A stretch of 64,000 nucleotides of DNA from CAZIVE01 sp964542435 (GCA_964542435.1 CAZIVE010000001.1:1-64000); one strand, 5' to 3'; counted from the first letter of the stretch, positions 47,155 to 57,560 are shown. Notes: a model not told the origin generated them from the sequence alone. A program made the numbers and translations.

Positions 47155-48056
47155 CCGTTCACCTCGTGCAGCACGAACTGCATGAAGATATGAGCGAGTC
47201 CTTCGCTTTCTCCCTGAAGCTGCATGAAGCATAGCTCGCGCGTCATCTCCAGTTGCGGCAGTTCGATGATCTTAAAGGTGCCGCTGACCAGTTCTCTGGT
47301 AACGCAGCGAAAGGAGATAATGGAAACAGCATCGGCATTTTCGAGGAAGAGTTTGATGCTCTCCGAACTACCCAGCTGCATGATGATGTTCAAGTCGGTA
47401 AACTTCACGCCCACACGGTCCAAAGCCGAAGTGAGCACGCTCAACGTTCCGGAACCATTCTCGCGCAGCACCAAAGGAATACGACGCAAATCATCGATCG
47501 TCATTTCGTCGTACTTGGCATATTTGGATTGAGTAGAAGCAATGGCTACCAATTCGTCATCCACAAGATGCGTGTATTTGAGATTCGGCAGACGTTTGTT
47601 GCCTTCGATCAGTCCGAGATCGATATGGTGATCCATCAGTTCCGATTCGATATCGTCGGAATTACCGCTGATCAACGAGATGTTTACATCGGGGAATTTG
47701 GTTTTGAATAAAGCCAGGACAGGCGGCAAGACATATTGCGCAATAGTGGTGCTCGCTCCCAATCGAAGCGTTCCCTTAGGATCGCCATGCAGCATGTTCA
47801 TGACGAAATCCAGCTGCGCATACTCTTTCAGGATGGCGATGGAATGTTCGAGCAGCACTTCGCCGGCGTGCGTCAGGACGATTTTGTTGCCCATGCGTTC
47901 GATGAGCCTCGTCTTGTATTGGTTTTCCAGTTCTTGCACATGTTTGGTGATGGCAGGCTGCGTGATGTGCAGTTCCTGCGCCGCCTTCGTATAGCTAAGT
48001 GTCTTAGCCACGCTGCAGAATACGTTCAATCGGAAATCGGACATGCTGTTATTCAT
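47151..48056 (-). CDS. LysR-family transcriptional regulator (CysL/YeiE-like)
   Basis: A 301-residue regulator. The N-terminal winged helix has FRLNVFCSVAKTLSYTKAAQ and ELHITQPAITKHVQELE. The LysR substrate-binding domain follows (TLRLGASTTIAQYVLPPVLALF, HIDLGLIEG, RIPLVLRENGSGT). A start at Met5 (MSDFRLNVF) is equally likely. By analogy with YeiE/CysL it probably controls the facing yeiH gene, although the two are convergent (4-base overlap) rather than divergent as LysR pairs usually are. Its upstream side faces array C. Confidence 0.9.
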   Translation of the reverse strand: MNNSMSDFRLNVFCSVAKTLSYTKAAQELHITQPAITKHVQELENQYKTRLIERMGNKIVLTHAGEVLLEHSIAILKEYAQLDFVMNMLHGDPKGTLRLGASTTIAQYVLPPVLALFKTKFPDVNISLISGNSDDIESELMDHHIDLGLIEGNKRLPNLKYTHLVDDELVAIASTQSKYAKYDEMTIDDLRRIPLVLRENGSGTLSVLTSALDRVGVKFTDLNIIMQLGSSESIKLFLENADAVSIISFRCVTRELVSGTFKIIELPQLEMTRELCFMQLQGESEGLAHIFMQFVLHEVNG

Positions 48057-48149
48057 TTTCGTAAGATTCTCACTTCCAAAAATACGTCATCTCGATGCCT
48101 TGTCCAAGAAAATGATGTAAAATATGGAAAAATGAAGTTCAAAACTCAA

Positions 48150-48373
48150 CTCACGATATGACTACAGGGCGCCGCGATCGGCTAAAGCTGTACTCATAGT
48201 GTGACTATAGGGTGCCGCCACCGGCTAAAGCTGTACTCACGATGTGACTACGGGGCGACGTGGTCGGCTAAAGCTGTACTCACAATGTGACTATGGGTCG
48301 ACGAGGCCGGCTAAAGCTGTACTCGCGATGTGACTACAGGTCGCCGCCACCGGCTAAAGCTGTACTCACGGCT
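48150..48373. repeat. tandem array C, 43-bp unit
   Basis: Five copies with the anchor GGCTAAAGCTGTACT at 48180, 48223, 48266, 48309 and 48352, exactly 43 bases apart. Each unit also contains a small dyad of the type TCAC-GAT-GTGA at the copy junction, and variable positions cluster in a G+C-rich segment. The array lies in the divergent gap between the LysR gene and the blaI-like gene, upstream of both. Confidence 0.9.
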
Positions 48374-48525
48374 CGACCATGGTTTTGGCGAAGCAGATTA
48401 CCCTTTCCCATAGTCTAAGCGAAGATTTAAAAAGGATATTTGACTCACACGTAGTGTATAATTATTTGTCCTTTTCATCTGATACACAGGAATATCATTT
48501 TCCTTATAGATATTTAACGTAGGCA

Positions 48526-48554
48526 TTTAGTTTCTAAACTAAAATATTTAGTTT
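48526..48554. promoter_or_regulatory. BlaI-type operator before the blaI-like gene
   Basis: TTTAGTTT (48526-48533) and AAACTAAA (48536-48543) form a perfect 8-bp inverted repeat with a 2-base spacer. A third TTTAGTTT half-site follows at 48547-48554. It lies 24-50 bases before the blaI-like start and overlaps the likely promoter, as expected for autoregulation by a BlaI/MecI repressor. Confidence 0.65.
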
Positions 48555-48577
48555 ATTTGCAAAAAAGGATTCAACAT

Positions 48578-48946
48578 ATGAAAGAACTTACAGACAAAGA
48601 GGAAGAGATAATGGACATGATCTGGGAGAAGGGGCCATTGTTCGTGCGTGAGATGGTGGAACTTTATCCGGAACCGAAGCCACATTTCAATACGGTCTCG
48701 ACATTCGTACGTCTGCTGGAGGAAAAGGGATTTCTGTCGCACCATGCTTTCGGTCGCAATTACCAATACTATGCAACGGAGAGCAAGGCGGAGTTTCAGA
48801 ACCGCTCTTTGGGGAATGTCATCAGCAAATACTTCAACAACTCCTATATGAGTGCCGTCTCTTTGCTGGTTGAGGAGGAGAAACTCTCTTTAGACGAACT
48901 GAAGGCGCTGATTGCGAAGGTAGAACAACAAAAGGACAAAAAATGA
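48578..48946 (+). CDS. BlaI/MecI-family transcriptional repressor
   Basis: A 122-residue repressor. The start is the ATG at 48578 (MKELTDKEEEIMDMIWEKGP); the frame is open 7 codons further up but the extension is not conserved. The winged-helix region has LFVREMVELYPEPKPHFNTVSTFVRLLEEKGFL, followed by YYATESKAEF and a dimerisation helix ending in KVEQQKDKK. Such repressors are inactivated by cleavage when the M56 partner senses a signal. That partner is encoded 7 bases downstream. The palindromic operator at 48526-48554 suggests autoregulation. No beta-lactamase gene is present, so the target is probably something else. Confidence 0.9.
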   Translation: MKELTDKEEEIMDMIWEKGPLFVREMVELYPEPKPHFNTVSTFVRLLEEKGFLSHHAFGRNYQYYATESKAEFQNRSLGNVISKYFNNSYMSAVSLLVEEEKLSLDELKALIAKVEQQKDKK

Positions 48947-48953
48947 CACAACT

Positions 48954-50633
48954 ATGGGACTGTTCTTCATCTACATCATCAAATCGGCCGTTTGCCTTGC
49001 GCTGCTCTATCTGTTTTTCTGCATATTGCTGAGCCGCGAGACATTCCACAAGCTCAATCGCATTACGCTGCTGAGCCTACTTGTAGTATCATTCATAGTT
49101 CCAGCCATCAAGACCACCCAGATAGACGACACGCAGCTTCAACAGGGAATGATAAACCTGGAAAGCAATATGCAGTCGGTAACACTGCTGCCAGAAAAGG
49201 ATGGCTCGAATCCTTTCGATGCAGCCCACTTAGTCATCATCGTTTATTTCATAGGTATCGTTCTGTTCTCTGCAAGAAACATCAACTCGTACATACAGCT
49301 GAGGAAAACCATCAGACGCGGCGAACGGAAAGAACTTGACAATGGGATTCACCTCATCCTCATTGATGAAAAGATAGCACCCTTCAGTTGGATGCATTAC
49401 ATCGTAGTATCGAAAAAGGACAGCGAGAGTGAAAACCGTCTGATCCTGCTGCACGAGACAGCACATATCAGGAAATACCATAGTCTGGATTTACTTCTGG
49501 CAGATGGCTCTATTCTGCTTCAATGGTTCAATCCAGCAGTGTGGCTTCTGAAAAGCAATTTGCAGAGCATCCACGAATACGAAGCCGATGAGGCAGTACT
49601 CGAGGAAGGCGTGGACGCGAAGCAGTATCAATTGCTGTTAATTAAAAAAGCTGTTGGCACAAGGCTCTACTCTATGGCCAACAGCTTCAATCACAGTTCA
49701 CTTGTAAATCGTATCACTATGATGTTAAAAGACAAATCAAGTCCGTGGGCACGGATGAAGTACCTCTATGTACTTCCGCTGGCAGCGATTGCTGTGGCAG
49801 CATTTGCCCGCCCGGAAATAGCATCCGAAAACGGAGCTATTTCGAGTGTCAAAGTTAATGACTTTGAGTCAATTCTCAAAGAAAATGGAACGAGTAATGA
49901 AACCTCATCTACAGCAGCGGTTCTTCAGCAAAAGAAAAGCACGGACCAAAAGGCGAAGGATAGCAAAACGGTTTATACCGTTGTGGAACACATGCCAGAA
50001 TTTCCCGGAGGGCAAGCCGCGATCATGAAATACCTTATCAGCTCGATAAAGTATCCGAAGGAAGCTGCCGGCAAAGGCCTTCAGGGAACGGTTGTCTGCC
50101 GATTCGTTATCAACAGCGACGGATCTGTCTCCGATGCGATCATCATTCGCGGCGTTGATCCTATATTGGACAAAGAGGCGTTACGCGTCGTTCGAAGCAT
50201 GCCCAAATGGAAAGCCGGCATCCAGAAAGGTAAAGCTGTGAACGTCTATTACACATTGCCGATCATTTTCAAACTCAGAGCGGAAGAGAATAACAAAACT
50301 TCCATAAAGCCTGGAGATAATATCTTTTCAGAAAACGACGCCATGGCGGAATTTCCGGAAGGACAAGGAGGATTAGTAGATTATCTCAGCAAAGAGATGA
50401 AATATCCTGAAGATGCTCTCGCCAAAGGCATTCAGGGAAGAGTCATCTGCAAGTTTGTCGTCAGCAAAGAGGGAACCATACATGATGTAGCGTTAGTCAA
50501 AGGCATCGATCCGTCATTGAACAAAGAGGCAATACGCCTCATCAGTGCCATGCCCAAATGGAAACCCGCTGTGATCAAAGGAAAAGCCACAGATATTATT
50601 TACACACTCCCAATAGAATTCAAATTACAATAG
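48954..50633 (+). CDS. BlaR1-like M56 peptidase with two TonB C-terminal domains
   Basis: A 559-residue membrane protein. The N-terminal half has four hydrophobic helices (about 5-27, 38-52, 92-106, 257-275) and an M56 metallopeptidase domain with HETAH (167-171) and the second ligand region EYEADEAVL. The C-terminal half carries two tandem TonB-C-like domains (about 335-430, FPGGQAAIMKYLISSIKYP; and 465-559, FPEGQGGLVDYLSKEMKYP), each with the VxCRFVIN/VICKFVV and MPKWKPAxxKGK blocks, in place of a penicillin-binding sensor. The likely role is signal-driven cleavage of the BlaI-like repressor. It ends before a bidirectional terminator. Confidence 0.88.
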   Translation: MGLFFIYIIKSAVCLALLYLFFCILLSRETFHKLNRITLLSLLVVSFIVPAIKTTQIDDTQLQQGMINLESNMQSVTLLPEKDGSNPFDAAHLVIIVYFIGIVLFSARNINSYIQLRKTIRRGERKELDNGIHLILIDEKIAPFSWMHYIVVSKKDSESENRLILLHETAHIRKYHSLDLLLADGSILLQWFNPAVWLLKSNLQSIHEYEADEAVLEEGVDAKQYQLLLIKKAVGTRLYSMANSFNHSSLVNRITMMLKDKSSPWARMKYLYVLPLAAIAVAAFARPEIASENGAISSVKVNDFESILKENGTSNETSSTAAVLQQKKSTDQKAKDSKTVYTVVEHMPEFPGGQAAIMKYLISSIKYPKEAAGKGLQGTVVCRFVINSDGSVSDAIIIRGVDPILDKEALRVVRSMPKWKAGIQKGKAVNVYYTLPIIFKLRAEENNKTSIKPGDNIFSENDAMAEFPEGQGGLVDYLSKEMKYPEDALAKGIQGRVICKFVVSKEGTIHDVALVKGIDPSLNKEAIRLISAMPKWKPAVIKGKATDIIYTLPIEFKLQ

Positions 50634-50671
50634 ATAATGATCCGATCACTCGATGTTTTCTTTTAAATAGC

Positions 50672-50707
50672 AAAAGCGCCCGCACAATAGTTTGTACGGG
50701 CGCTTTT
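50672..50707. terminator. bidirectional terminator between the M56 gene and valS
   Basis: Perfect 11-bp arms (50672-50682 and 50697-50707) with A-run and T-run flanks, between two converging genes. Confidence 0.9.
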
Positions 50708-50725
50708 CATGTCATCGTATTTATA

Positions 50726-53347
50726 TTACCCCTTCAGGGCAGCAATATTCTCTTCAATCGAACGGATCTTGCTCTTGGCATCTGCCTCTTTCTTACGCTC
50801 AAGGTCGATGATGTTGGCCGGAGCTTTGTTGACGAAGTTGGCATTGCTCAGTTTCTTCTCTACCATAGCGAGGAATCCCTGCTGATACTTCAAATCAGCT
50901 TCGAGTTTCTCAAGCTCTTCCTTCACATCGATCAGATCACCGACCGGGACAGCGAATTCCGTTGTCTTTACAAGGAAGGAGATCGCTCCGGAAGCCTTTT
51001 CCTGAACTTGCGTGATGCTGCTCAAATTACACATCTTGATGATGATGGGATTGAAACGATCGTAGTATTCGCCCATGACCTGAAGATCGAGCGGATTCTT
51101 GTTCGGGATATTCTTCTGAAGGCGGATGTTACGTACGCCAGCTACAACCTCTTTGATCGCTTCGAATGCTTCAAGCAACAGATCGTCTGGCTTTCCAGCT
51201 TCCGGCATGTGAGCGAACATAATGCTCTCGCCCTTCTTGCGCGGTGACAGTGCCTGCCAGAGTTCTTCCGTGATGAACGGCATAAACGGATGCAGCAGAC
51301 GCAGCAAAGCGTCGAAGTATCCGAGTGTGGCCTTATAGGTGATCTTATCCATCGGCTGCTGATAAGCTGGTTTGATCATTTCAAGATACCAAGAGGAGAA
51401 CTCATCCCAGAACAAGCGATAGACAGCAGTCATAGCCTCGCTGAGACGATACTTTTCGAACAGTTCGTCGATTTCAGCCACCGTCTTGTTGAGACGAGCG
51501 GCAAACCATTGCACAGCCAACGCAGATGATTCCGGTTGCGGCAGCGATTCGTCCACCTCCCAGCTTTGCGTAAGACGGAATGCGTTCCATATCTTGTTGT
51601 TGAAGTTTCTTCCTTGTTCGCAAAGGGCTTCGTCGAAAGGAATGTCGTTGCCGGCAGGAGCCGACATCATCAAGCCCATGCGAACGCCGTCGGCACCATA
51701 CTGCTCAATCAGTTTGATCGGATCCGGAGAGTTGCCGAGCGATTTGGACATCTTGCGTCCCAGCTTGTCACGGACGATACCGGTAAAATAAACATCCTTG
51801 AAAGGATAAGTCTTGCGATATTCATAACCCGACATGATCATTCGTGCCACCCAGAAGAAGATGATATCCGGTCCGGTGACCAGAACACTCGTTGGATAGT
51901 AATAACTAATCTCCTTATTGTCCGGATGACTGATGCCATCGAAAAGGGAAATCGGCCAAAGCCATGAGGAGAACCAGGTATCGAGTACATCTTCATCCTG
52001 ACGCAGATCGGAGAGCTGCAAATCTTTGTCGCCACTCTTCTCGCGGGCCATCTTCAATGCCTCCTCTTCCGTTTCAGCTACGACAAACCCGCCCTTCGGC
52101 AGGAACCAAGCCGGAATACGATGTCCCCACCAAAGCTGACGGCTGATACACCAGTCTTTGATGTTCTCCAACCAGTTCCGATAGGTATTCTTGAACTTTG
52201 ACGGGAAGAAACGGATCTCATCATCCATGACAGGAGGAAGAGCAATCTTGGCAAGGTGTTCCATCTTGAGGAACCATTGCATGGAAAGTTTGGGTTCGAT
52301 GGGAACATTGGTACGTTCTGAGAAACCTACTTTGTTCGTGTAGTCTTCCACCTTCTCCATCAGACCTGCAGTTTCGAGATCGATCTCGATCTGCTTGCGG
52401 ACGTCGAAGCGATCCATGCCTACATACATTCCGGCAGCCTTGCTGATGGTACCGTTATCGTTAAATATATCAATGGAAGGAAGATTATACTTTTCTCCCA
52501 GCATATAGTCGTTTACGTCATGAGCCGGGGTCACTTTCAGACAACCCGTACCGAACTCGATGTCCACATATTCATCTTCGATGACCGGAATCTCGCGGTT
52601 GACAAGCGGAACAATGACATGCTTGCCTTTCAAATGCTGATTCTTCGGATCCTTGGGATTGATGCACATAGCCGTATCGCCCATGATGGTCTCGGGACGC
52701 GTGGTCGCAACCACCGCATAACCCTCTTCACCGACAATCTTGTAACGCAGATAATAAAGCTTGCTATGTTCCTCTTTATAGATGACCTCCTCATCGGAAA
52801 GTGCCGTAAGTGCTTTCGGGTCCCAGTTGACCATGCGTACGCCACGATAGATCAGACCCTTTTTATACAGATCGACGAACACCTTGAGGACACTCTTCGA
52901 ACGAACTTCGTCCATCGTGAATGCCGTACGGTCCCAATCGCAGGAAGCGCCGAGTTTGCGGAGCTGCTTCAGAATGATGCCGCCGTGTTCTTCCTTCCAT
53001 TCCCATGCATGCTTGAGAAAGTCCTCACGGGAAAGGTCTGTCTTTTTAATTCCCTGCTGTGCCAGCTTATTTACGACCTTGGCCTCGGTTGCGATGGAAG
53101 CATGATCGGTGCCGGGAACCCAACAAGCATTCTTGCCCATCATTCGGGCACGGCGAACAAGGATATCCTGAATCGTATTGTTAAGCATGTGTCCCATGTG
53201 GAGGACGCCTGTAACGTTAGGCGGCGGAATGACGATCGTGTAAGGTTCGCGCCCATCGGGCTTGGAACTGAACAACTTGTTTTCTACCCAGTAACTATAC
53301 CACTTGTCCTCTACCTCTGAAGGATCGTATTTGCTTGCAATTTCCAT
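50726..53347 (-). CDS. valS: valyl-tRNA synthetase
   Basis: A class I synthetase of 873 residues. The HIGH-type motif is [13 protein letters not shown] (near residue 50), the editing domain has [14 protein letters not shown], and the KMSKS loop is [14 protein letters not shown]. The anticodon domain is followed by a C-terminal coiled coil ([17 protein letters not shown]...[15 protein letters not shown]) typical of ValS. It charges tRNA-Val and edits threonine. It is transcribed alone, with the terminator 50672-50707 at its end. Confidence 0.97.
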   Translation of the reverse strand: MEIASKYDPSEVEDKWYSYWVENKLFSSKPDGREPYTIVIPPPNVTGVLHMGHMLNNTIQDILVRRARMMGKNACWVPGTDHASIATEAKVVNKLAQQGIKKTDLSREDFLKHAWEWKEEHGGIILKQLRKLGASCDWDRTAFTMDEVRSKSVLKVFVDLYKKGLIYRGVRMVNWDPKALTALSDEEVIYKEEHSKLYYLRYKIVGEEGYAVVATTRPETIMGDTAMCINPKDPKNQHLKGKHVIVPLVNREIPVIEDEYVDIEFGTGCLKVTPAHDVNDYMLGEKYNLPSIDIFNDNGTISKAAGMYVGMDRFDVRKQIEIDLETAGLMEKVEDYTNKVGFSERTNVPIEPKLSMQWFLKMEHLAKIALPPVMDDEIRFFPSKFKNTYRNWLENIKDWCISRQLWWGHRIPAWFLPKGGFVVAETEEEALKMAREKSGDKDLQLSDLRQDEDVLDTWFSSWLWPISLFDGISHPDNKEISYYYPTSVLVTGPDIIFFWVARMIMSGYEYRKTYPFKDVYFTGIVRDKLGRKMSKSLGNSPDPIKLIEQYGADGVRMGLMMSAPAGNDIPFDEALCEQGRNFNNKIWNAFRLTQSWEVDESLPQPESSALAVQWFAARLNKTVAEIDELFEKYRLSEAMTAVYRLFWDEFSSWYLEMIKPAYQQPMDKITYKATLGYFDALLRLLHPFMPFITEELWQALSPRKKGESIMFAHMPEAGKPDDLLLEAFEAIKEVVAGVRNIRLQKNIPNKNPLDLQVMGEYYDRFNPIIIKMCNLSSITQVQEKASGAISFLVKTTEFAVPVGDLIDVKEELEKLEADLKYQQGFLAMVEKKLSNANFVNKAPANIIDLERKKEADAKSKIRSIEENIAALKG

Positions 53348-53458
53348 TTCGTTGATATTATTTCAAATCGTCGCGCAAAAATACAAAAATATATGATTGT
53401 CCGTCACTTTGCTTTCGCCATATCTTTTCAAAGCGAGGCAAAGGGGAACGATCAAAGA

Positions 53459-54277
53459 TTAATATTGCTCTGTCTGATTAGGGAAGTCTCCACTCTTGAC
53501 GTCAGTGACATAACTTCCGATCGCATCCATCATGATGGAATAGAGATCTGCATAACGACGCAGGAACTTCGGCTGGAAGCCATTGTTCTTTCCCAACATG
53601 TCGTCGATGACGAGCACTTGACCGTCGCAAACATTACCTGCACCGATGCCGATGGTAGGAATAGAAAGTTCAGCCGTCACCTTGGCAGCCAATGCAGCCG
53701 GAATCTTCTCCAACGTAATGCCGAAGCATCCTGCATCCTGCAAGGCCTTGGCGTCGTCGAGCAATTTGTTGGCTTCAGCCTCCTCTTTGGCGCGAACGGA
53801 ATAGGTTCCGAATTTGTGTATCGACTGAGGCGTCAATCCAAGATGCCCCATAACCGGAATGCCGACCTGAACGATCTGGCGGATCGTCTCTGCAATCTCC
53901 ACGCCGCCTTCCATCTTAACGCCATCGACGCCGCTCTCCTGCATGACGCGGACCGAGTTTTTCACTCCGTCCTGCGGATTGGTGTAGGTTCCAAACGGCA
54001 TATCACAAATTACAAAGGCACGTTTCACGCCACGAGCCACACAAGTCGCATGATAAATCATCTGGTCGAGTGTGATCGGAAGCGTTGTTGCATTGCCGGC
54101 CATCACGTTCGAAGCCGAATCGCCAATGAGGATGGCATCGACACCTGCTTCGTCCACGATGCGCGCAGTTGTATAATCGTAAGAGGTTAAGACTGCAATC
54201 TTCTCGGATTTTCTCTTCATCTCGATCAAACGGTTCGCCGTGACCTTCTTTTCGTCACTTATCAAATACTTAGACAT
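53459..54277 (-). CDS. panB: 3-methyl-2-oxobutanoate hydroxymethyltransferase
   Basis: PanB of 272 residues, the usual length. Conserved blocks: [92 protein letters not shown] and [19 protein letters not shown]. The Mg-binding Asp/Glu residues lie in IGDSAS, CDMP and KMEGG. It makes ketopantoate for coenzyme A synthesis. The downstream pan genes are not adjacent. It has a well-formed promoter (54337-54369). Confidence 0.96.
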   Translation of the reverse strand: MSKYLISDEKKVTANRLIEMKRKSEKIAVLTSYDYTTARIVDEAGVDAILIGDSASNVMAGNATTLPITLDQMIYHATCVARGVKRAFVICDMPFGTYTNPQDGVKNSVRVMQESGVDGVKMEGGVEIAETIRQIVQVGIPVMGHLGLTPQSIHKFGTYSVRAKEEAEANKLLDDAKALQDAGCFGITLEKIPAALAAKVTAELSIPTIGIGAGNVCDGQVLVIDDMLGKNNGFQPKFLRRYADLYSIMMDAIGSYVTDVKSGDFPNQTEQY

Positions 54278-54336
54278 TACTATAATTATTTATGGATTGA
54301 ATCGATTTTGTTTTTAGGAATAACAAAAATACGCTG

Positions 54337-54369
54337 CAAAGTTACGATAAATAATCATTCTTTGCCAAA
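54337..54369 (-). promoter_or_regulatory. promoter of panB
   Basis: Minus-strand TTTG (54369-54366), 21 bases, then TAACTTTG (54344-54337). Both boxes match the Bacteroidetes consensus and lie 60 bases before the panB start. Confidence 0.75.
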
Positions 54370-54442
54370 ATGATTCTATTCGTTGCTAAGGCAGGTCTAT
54401 TTCTATCGCTTCGCCCGAGAGGAATATGTAAAAGTTTATTAC

Positions 54443-54450
54443 TACTTTTG
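54443..54450 (+). promoter_or_regulatory. -7 promoter element for the VIT-type transporter
   Basis: TACTTTTG, a full match to TAnnTTTG, 49 bases before the start at 54499. Confidence 0.5.
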
Positions 54451-54485
54451 CAAATAGATTACGGAATCAGAATAATCCATTTTGT

Positions 54486-54492
54486 AAAGGAG
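54486..54492 (+). promoter_or_regulatory. Shine-Dalgarno site of the VIT-type gene
   Basis: AAAGGAG, 6 bases before the ATG at 54499. Such a strong site is uncommon among the genes of this window and decides the start over the open frame upstream (from 54370). Confidence 0.6.
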
Positions 54493-54498
54493 ATTGCT

Positions 54499-55104
54499 AT
54501 GATAGACGAAACAACAAGAAAGATATTCCTGGGATTTCAACAAGAAGAGGCTGACAACTGCGAANNNNNNNNNNNNNNNNNNNNNNNNNNNNNNNNNNNN
54601 NNNNNNNNNNNNNNNNNNNNNNNNNNNNNNNNNNNNNNNNNNNNNNNNNNNNNNNNNNNNNNNNTGAATGACGCATTGGTGGAATTCACCGGAGCTTTAG
54701 CAGGATATACGCTGGCATTGGGAAGTTCAAGTCTGATTGCGCTCACCGGAAGTATCACAGGTATCGCTGCAGCCTTGAGTATGTCGTCATCGGAATATCT
54801 CTCGTCGAAGTCCGAGAAGGCGGAAGGCAAGAATCCGGGGAAAGCCGCAATATACACGGGCATTGCCTATCTCTTTACAGTGGCCGTACTGATTCTGCCG
54901 TTCCTTTTGTTCTCGAACCCGATCATTGCGCTAGTCGTCATGCTCGTCATTGCCATCGCCGTGATCGCATTCTTCAACTTCTATTATTCCGTAGCTCGAG
55001 GCGAAAGCTTCCGCAAGAGGTTCGTAGAAATGGCGCTGCTCAGCTTTGGCGTAGCCGGACTCAGCTTTATCATCGGTTATCTGCTCAAAATCTTCACCGA
55101 ATAG
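54499..55104 (+). CDS. VIT1/CCC1-family transporter with N-terminal helical domain, internal gap
   Basis: Started at the ATG at 54499 ([20 protein letters not shown]). The N-terminus resembles the ferritin/rubrerythrin-like domain that precedes VIT domains in many bacteria. It is cut after 22 residues by the gap (54565-54664). The VIT part resumes at [20 protein letters not shown] and has five membrane helices with the cytoplasmic signature [15 protein letters not shown]. In homologs about 110-130 residues separate these parts, so more is missing than 100 bases. Members export or sequester Fe2+ or Mn2+. It is convergent with hemW, the stops being 2 bases apart. Confidence 0.8.
   Translation: MIDETTRKIFLGFQQEEADNCEXXXXXXXXXXXXXXXXXXXXXXXXXXXXXXXXXXNDALVEFTGALAGYTLALGSSSLIALTGSITGIAAALSMSSSEYLSSKSEKAEGKNPGKAAIYTGIAYLFTVAVLILPFLLFSNPIIALVVMLVIAIAVIAFFNFYYSVARGESFRKRFVEMALLSFGVAGLSFIIGYLLKIFTE
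54565..54664. other. assembly gap (100 N) inside the VIT-type gene
   Basis: Nominal gap. The missing part probably encodes most of a ferritin-like helical bundle and is longer than 100 bases. Confidence 0.9.
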
Positions 55105-55106
55105 GA

Positions 55107-56237
55107 CTAATCCACTTTCATCAGATCGCTCATGATGCTGTCGGAGATAAACACGGCTTTATGGGATAATCTCATTTTGTCGCCATCCACGATCAGGAGA
55201 CCTGCGTCGATAGATGGTTTCGCCTGCTCCATACAATAGAGATACATAGCGTCACCAAACTTCATGCGCAACTGCGAGAGATTTACTCCGTGAAGCGTAC
55301 GCAAACCCGTAAAGACGGCTTCGTTATACTGTTCCGTGGCATTCAGCTCTTCATGTCCCATTTCGGGTTTGCCCGATTCGATGCCCTTGATGTATTTCGG
55401 AAGCGAAGCCACATTCCAATCGCGGCATTCTCCGTCGAAAGAATGGGCCGAAGGACCCAGCCCCAGATATTTTTCACCCGTCCAATAGGAGCTGTTGTGT
55501 CGAGACTCAAATCCGGGCTTCGCGAAATTGGATATTTCATAATGCAAAAATCCCGCTGCTGAGAGTTTCTGTGTAAGCATCTCGAAGAGCGCCACACTCG
55601 TCTCTTCGTCCACGGGCTTGACCGTTCCGGAATGCACCATTTTCCAAAGGCGCGTGCCCTCTTCATAGATAATATGATAAGCGGAGATATGCGGGACGCC
55701 TAAGGCGATCGCTGCATCCAGAATCTGTTCCCAGCGCTGTAAGGTCTGTCCGGGAAGACCGTAAATCAGATCGATGCTGAGATTGGTGAGACCGGAATCC
55801 TGACATTGATGAACGGCATCGACAGCCTGCTTGCTGGTATGCCGCCGATTCAGAAAGGCAAGGTCATCATCAAGGAAACTTTGCACGCCCATGCTGATGC
55901 GATTGATAGGGAGCCTGCGCAACAAGGCGATATATTCCGGCGTCATGTCGTCGGGATTGGCCTCCAACGTTATCTCTTCACACTTGGAGAGATCGTAATG
56001 TTGAGAAATGGCGCCGAAAAGAGACGAGAGCTCCGTATAGGTGAGCTGAGAAGGCGTTCCTCCTCCGAAATAAAGAGTCTTCAGAGATTCGCCCTTCAAA
56101 TAATCCTTCCGGAGAGACATCTCACGGATGAGCGCCTTAAGATAAGGCGTTTTATAACTCTGATCCGTATTGGAGTAAAAGTCGCAATAAATGCAGCGCT
56201 TTTCGCAAAACGGCACGTGGATGTACAATCCGGCCAT
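55107..56237 (-). CDS. hemW: radical SAM haem chaperone HemW
   Basis: A 376-residue HemW-type radical SAM protein. The iron-sulfur motif is HVPFCEKRCIYCDF (Cys11, Cys15, Cys18), with the aromatic-rich IYCDFYSN context typical of HemW rather than HemN. SAM-binding strands include LYFGGGTPSQL, ITLEANPDD, ISMGVQSF and SIDLIYGLPGQT; the HemN C-terminal domain follows (HNSSYWTGEKYLGLGPSAHSF). It lacks the extra N-terminal Cys of coproporphyrinogen oxidase HemN, so a role in haem delivery is more likely. Its ATG overlaps the uxuA stop (TGATG), so the two are translationally coupled. Confidence 0.92.
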   Translation of the reverse strand: MAGLYIHVPFCEKRCIYCDFYSNTDQSYKTPYLKALIREMSLRKDYLKGESLKTLYFGGGTPSQLTYTELSSLFGAISQHYDLSKCEEITLEANPDDMTPEYIALLRRLPINRISMGVQSFLDDDLAFLNRRHTSKQAVDAVHQCQDSGLTNLSIDLIYGLPGQTLQRWEQILDAAIALGVPHISAYHIIYEEGTRLWKMVHSGTVKPVDEETSVALFEMLTQKLSAAGFLHYEISNFAKPGFESRHNSSYWTGEKYLGLGPSAHSFDGECRDWNVASLPKYIKGIESGKPEMGHEELNATEQYNEAVFTGLRTLHGVNLSQLRMKFGDAMYLYCMEQAKPSIDAGLLIVDGDKMRLSHKAVFISDSIMSDLMKVD

Positions 56238-57418
56238 CAGTGTTGCGCTTCTTCCATACTCTTGGCGATACCGAATTCAAGGCCCCGCAGTTCTGCAAGA
56301 CCGCGCATGCGACCGAGACAAGAGTATCCGGGATTGGTTTTCTTGCCGATGTCATCAATCATCTGATGTCCGTGATCGGGACGAAGCGGAATGGAAACAC
56401 CGCGTTTCTGCATTACGATCAGCAGATTTTTCACCATGTGATACATATCTACATCGCCTTCGAGATGATTGGCTTCGTAGAAATCGCCGGCCGCATCGCG
56501 ACAGGTACTGCGGAAATGGACAAAGTCGATGCGATCTCCCCAGCGAAGCATCATGCCCGGCAAATCATTTTCGGCAGATACGCCGAGAGAGCCGGTGCAA
56601 AGACAAAGTCCGTTGCTCCAGTTCGGCACAGCTTCCACCAGTTTGGCAAAGTCTTTTTCTCTGCTGAGGATTCGAGGAAGTCCAAAGATAGGATACGGAG
56701 GATCATCCGGATGAATAACCATCCTCACGCCCACTTCATCGGCGACCGGACAGATCTCTTTAAGGAAAAGGATCAGATTCTCACGGAGTTTGTCGGCATC
56801 TACATCATGGTATCGGTTAAGCGCTTCGCGAAACTGCTCGACCGTGAAGCTTTCCTCAGATCCGGGAAGACCTGCGATGATGTTGCGGGTCAGTTTGGCT
56901 TTTGCCGTTTCGTCCATTGAGGCGAATGTACGCCGAGCGGCATCTTTCTCTGCGTCAGAATATTCCTTATCAGCGCCTTCTCGTTTCAAAATAAAGAGGT
57001 CGAAGGCGACGACTTCGGAGCGGTCATAGCGCAATGCGAGAGATCCGTCGGGCATAGGGAATGCCAGATCCGTGCGCGTCCAGTCGAGCACCGGCATAAA
57101 GTTGTACGTAACGATTTTGACGCCGCACTCGGCGAGATTACGGATAGACTGCTTGTAGTTGTCAATATAGAATTGGAATTTCCCCTCGCGTGTTTTGATA
57201 TGTTCGTGCACCGGAACGCTTTCTACAGCACTCCATCGCATGCCGGACTCTTCGATCATCTTCTTACGCTTCATGATCTCGTCTTTCGACCAAATCTCAC
57301 CGTTGGGTATGTGATGCAAGGCGGTAATGATGCCCGTTGCTCCGGTTTGACGAATATCTGACAAGGTTACGGGATCTTTCGGTCCGTACCATCTGAATGT
57401 TTTCTCGCTAAGTATCAT
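56237..57418 (-). CDS. uxuA: mannonate dehydratase
   Basis: UxuA of 393 residues, the usual length. Motifs: [22 protein letters not shown] at the N-terminus, [33 protein letters not shown] (metal-binding His and Asp), [26 protein letters not shown] and [11 protein letters not shown] (metal-binding Asp and His). It dehydrates D-mannonate to 2-keto-3-deoxygluconate in hexuronate breakdown. No uxuB or uxaC lies beside it; instead it is coupled to hemW. A -7 element (57483-57490) lies upstream, and arrays D and E begin beyond that. Confidence 0.95.
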   Translation of the reverse strand: MILSEKTFRWYGPKDPVTLSDIRQTGATGIITALHHIPNGEIWSKDEIMKRKKMIEESGMRWSAVESVPVHEHIKTREGKFQFYIDNYKQSIRNLAECGVKIVTYNFMPVLDWTRTDLAFPMPDGSLALRYDRSEVVAFDLFILKREGADKEYSDAEKDAARRTFASMDETAKAKLTRNIIAGLPGSEESFTVEQFREALNRYHDVDADKLRENLILFLKEICPVADEVGVRMVIHPDDPPYPIFGLPRILSREKDFAKLVEAVPNWSNGLCLCTGSLGVSAENDLPGMMLRWGDRIDFVHFRSTCRDAAGDFYEANHLEGDVDMYHMVKNLLIVMQKRGVSIPLRPDHGHQMIDDIGKKTNPGYSCLGRMRGLAELRGLEFGIAKSMEEAQH

Positions 57419-57482
57419 AATCTATCTTTTTTAAGGGAAAATCAATCGTTATTTTTCATCTGTCATGAGAATCTCCCGAGTG

Positions 57483-57490
57483 CAAAGATA
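57483..57490 (-). promoter_or_regulatory. -7 promoter element for uxuA-hemW
   Basis: Minus-strand TATCTTTG, a full match to TAnnTTTG, 64 bases before the uxuA start. Confidence 0.6.
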
Positions 57491-57560
57491 GTACTTATGC
57501 GGGATTGAGAGAAAAATAGCAGTTGCAATTGATAACGGTAACATGCAAAATCTGCAGAGC

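Noticed and set aside
48578..50633. Beta-lactam resistance operon
   Set aside because: BlaI/M56 genes are present, but the sensor lacks a penicillin-binding domain and no beta-lactamase gene is adjacent. The MBL-fold protein at 11760-12587 is unlinked and part of a glycan locus.
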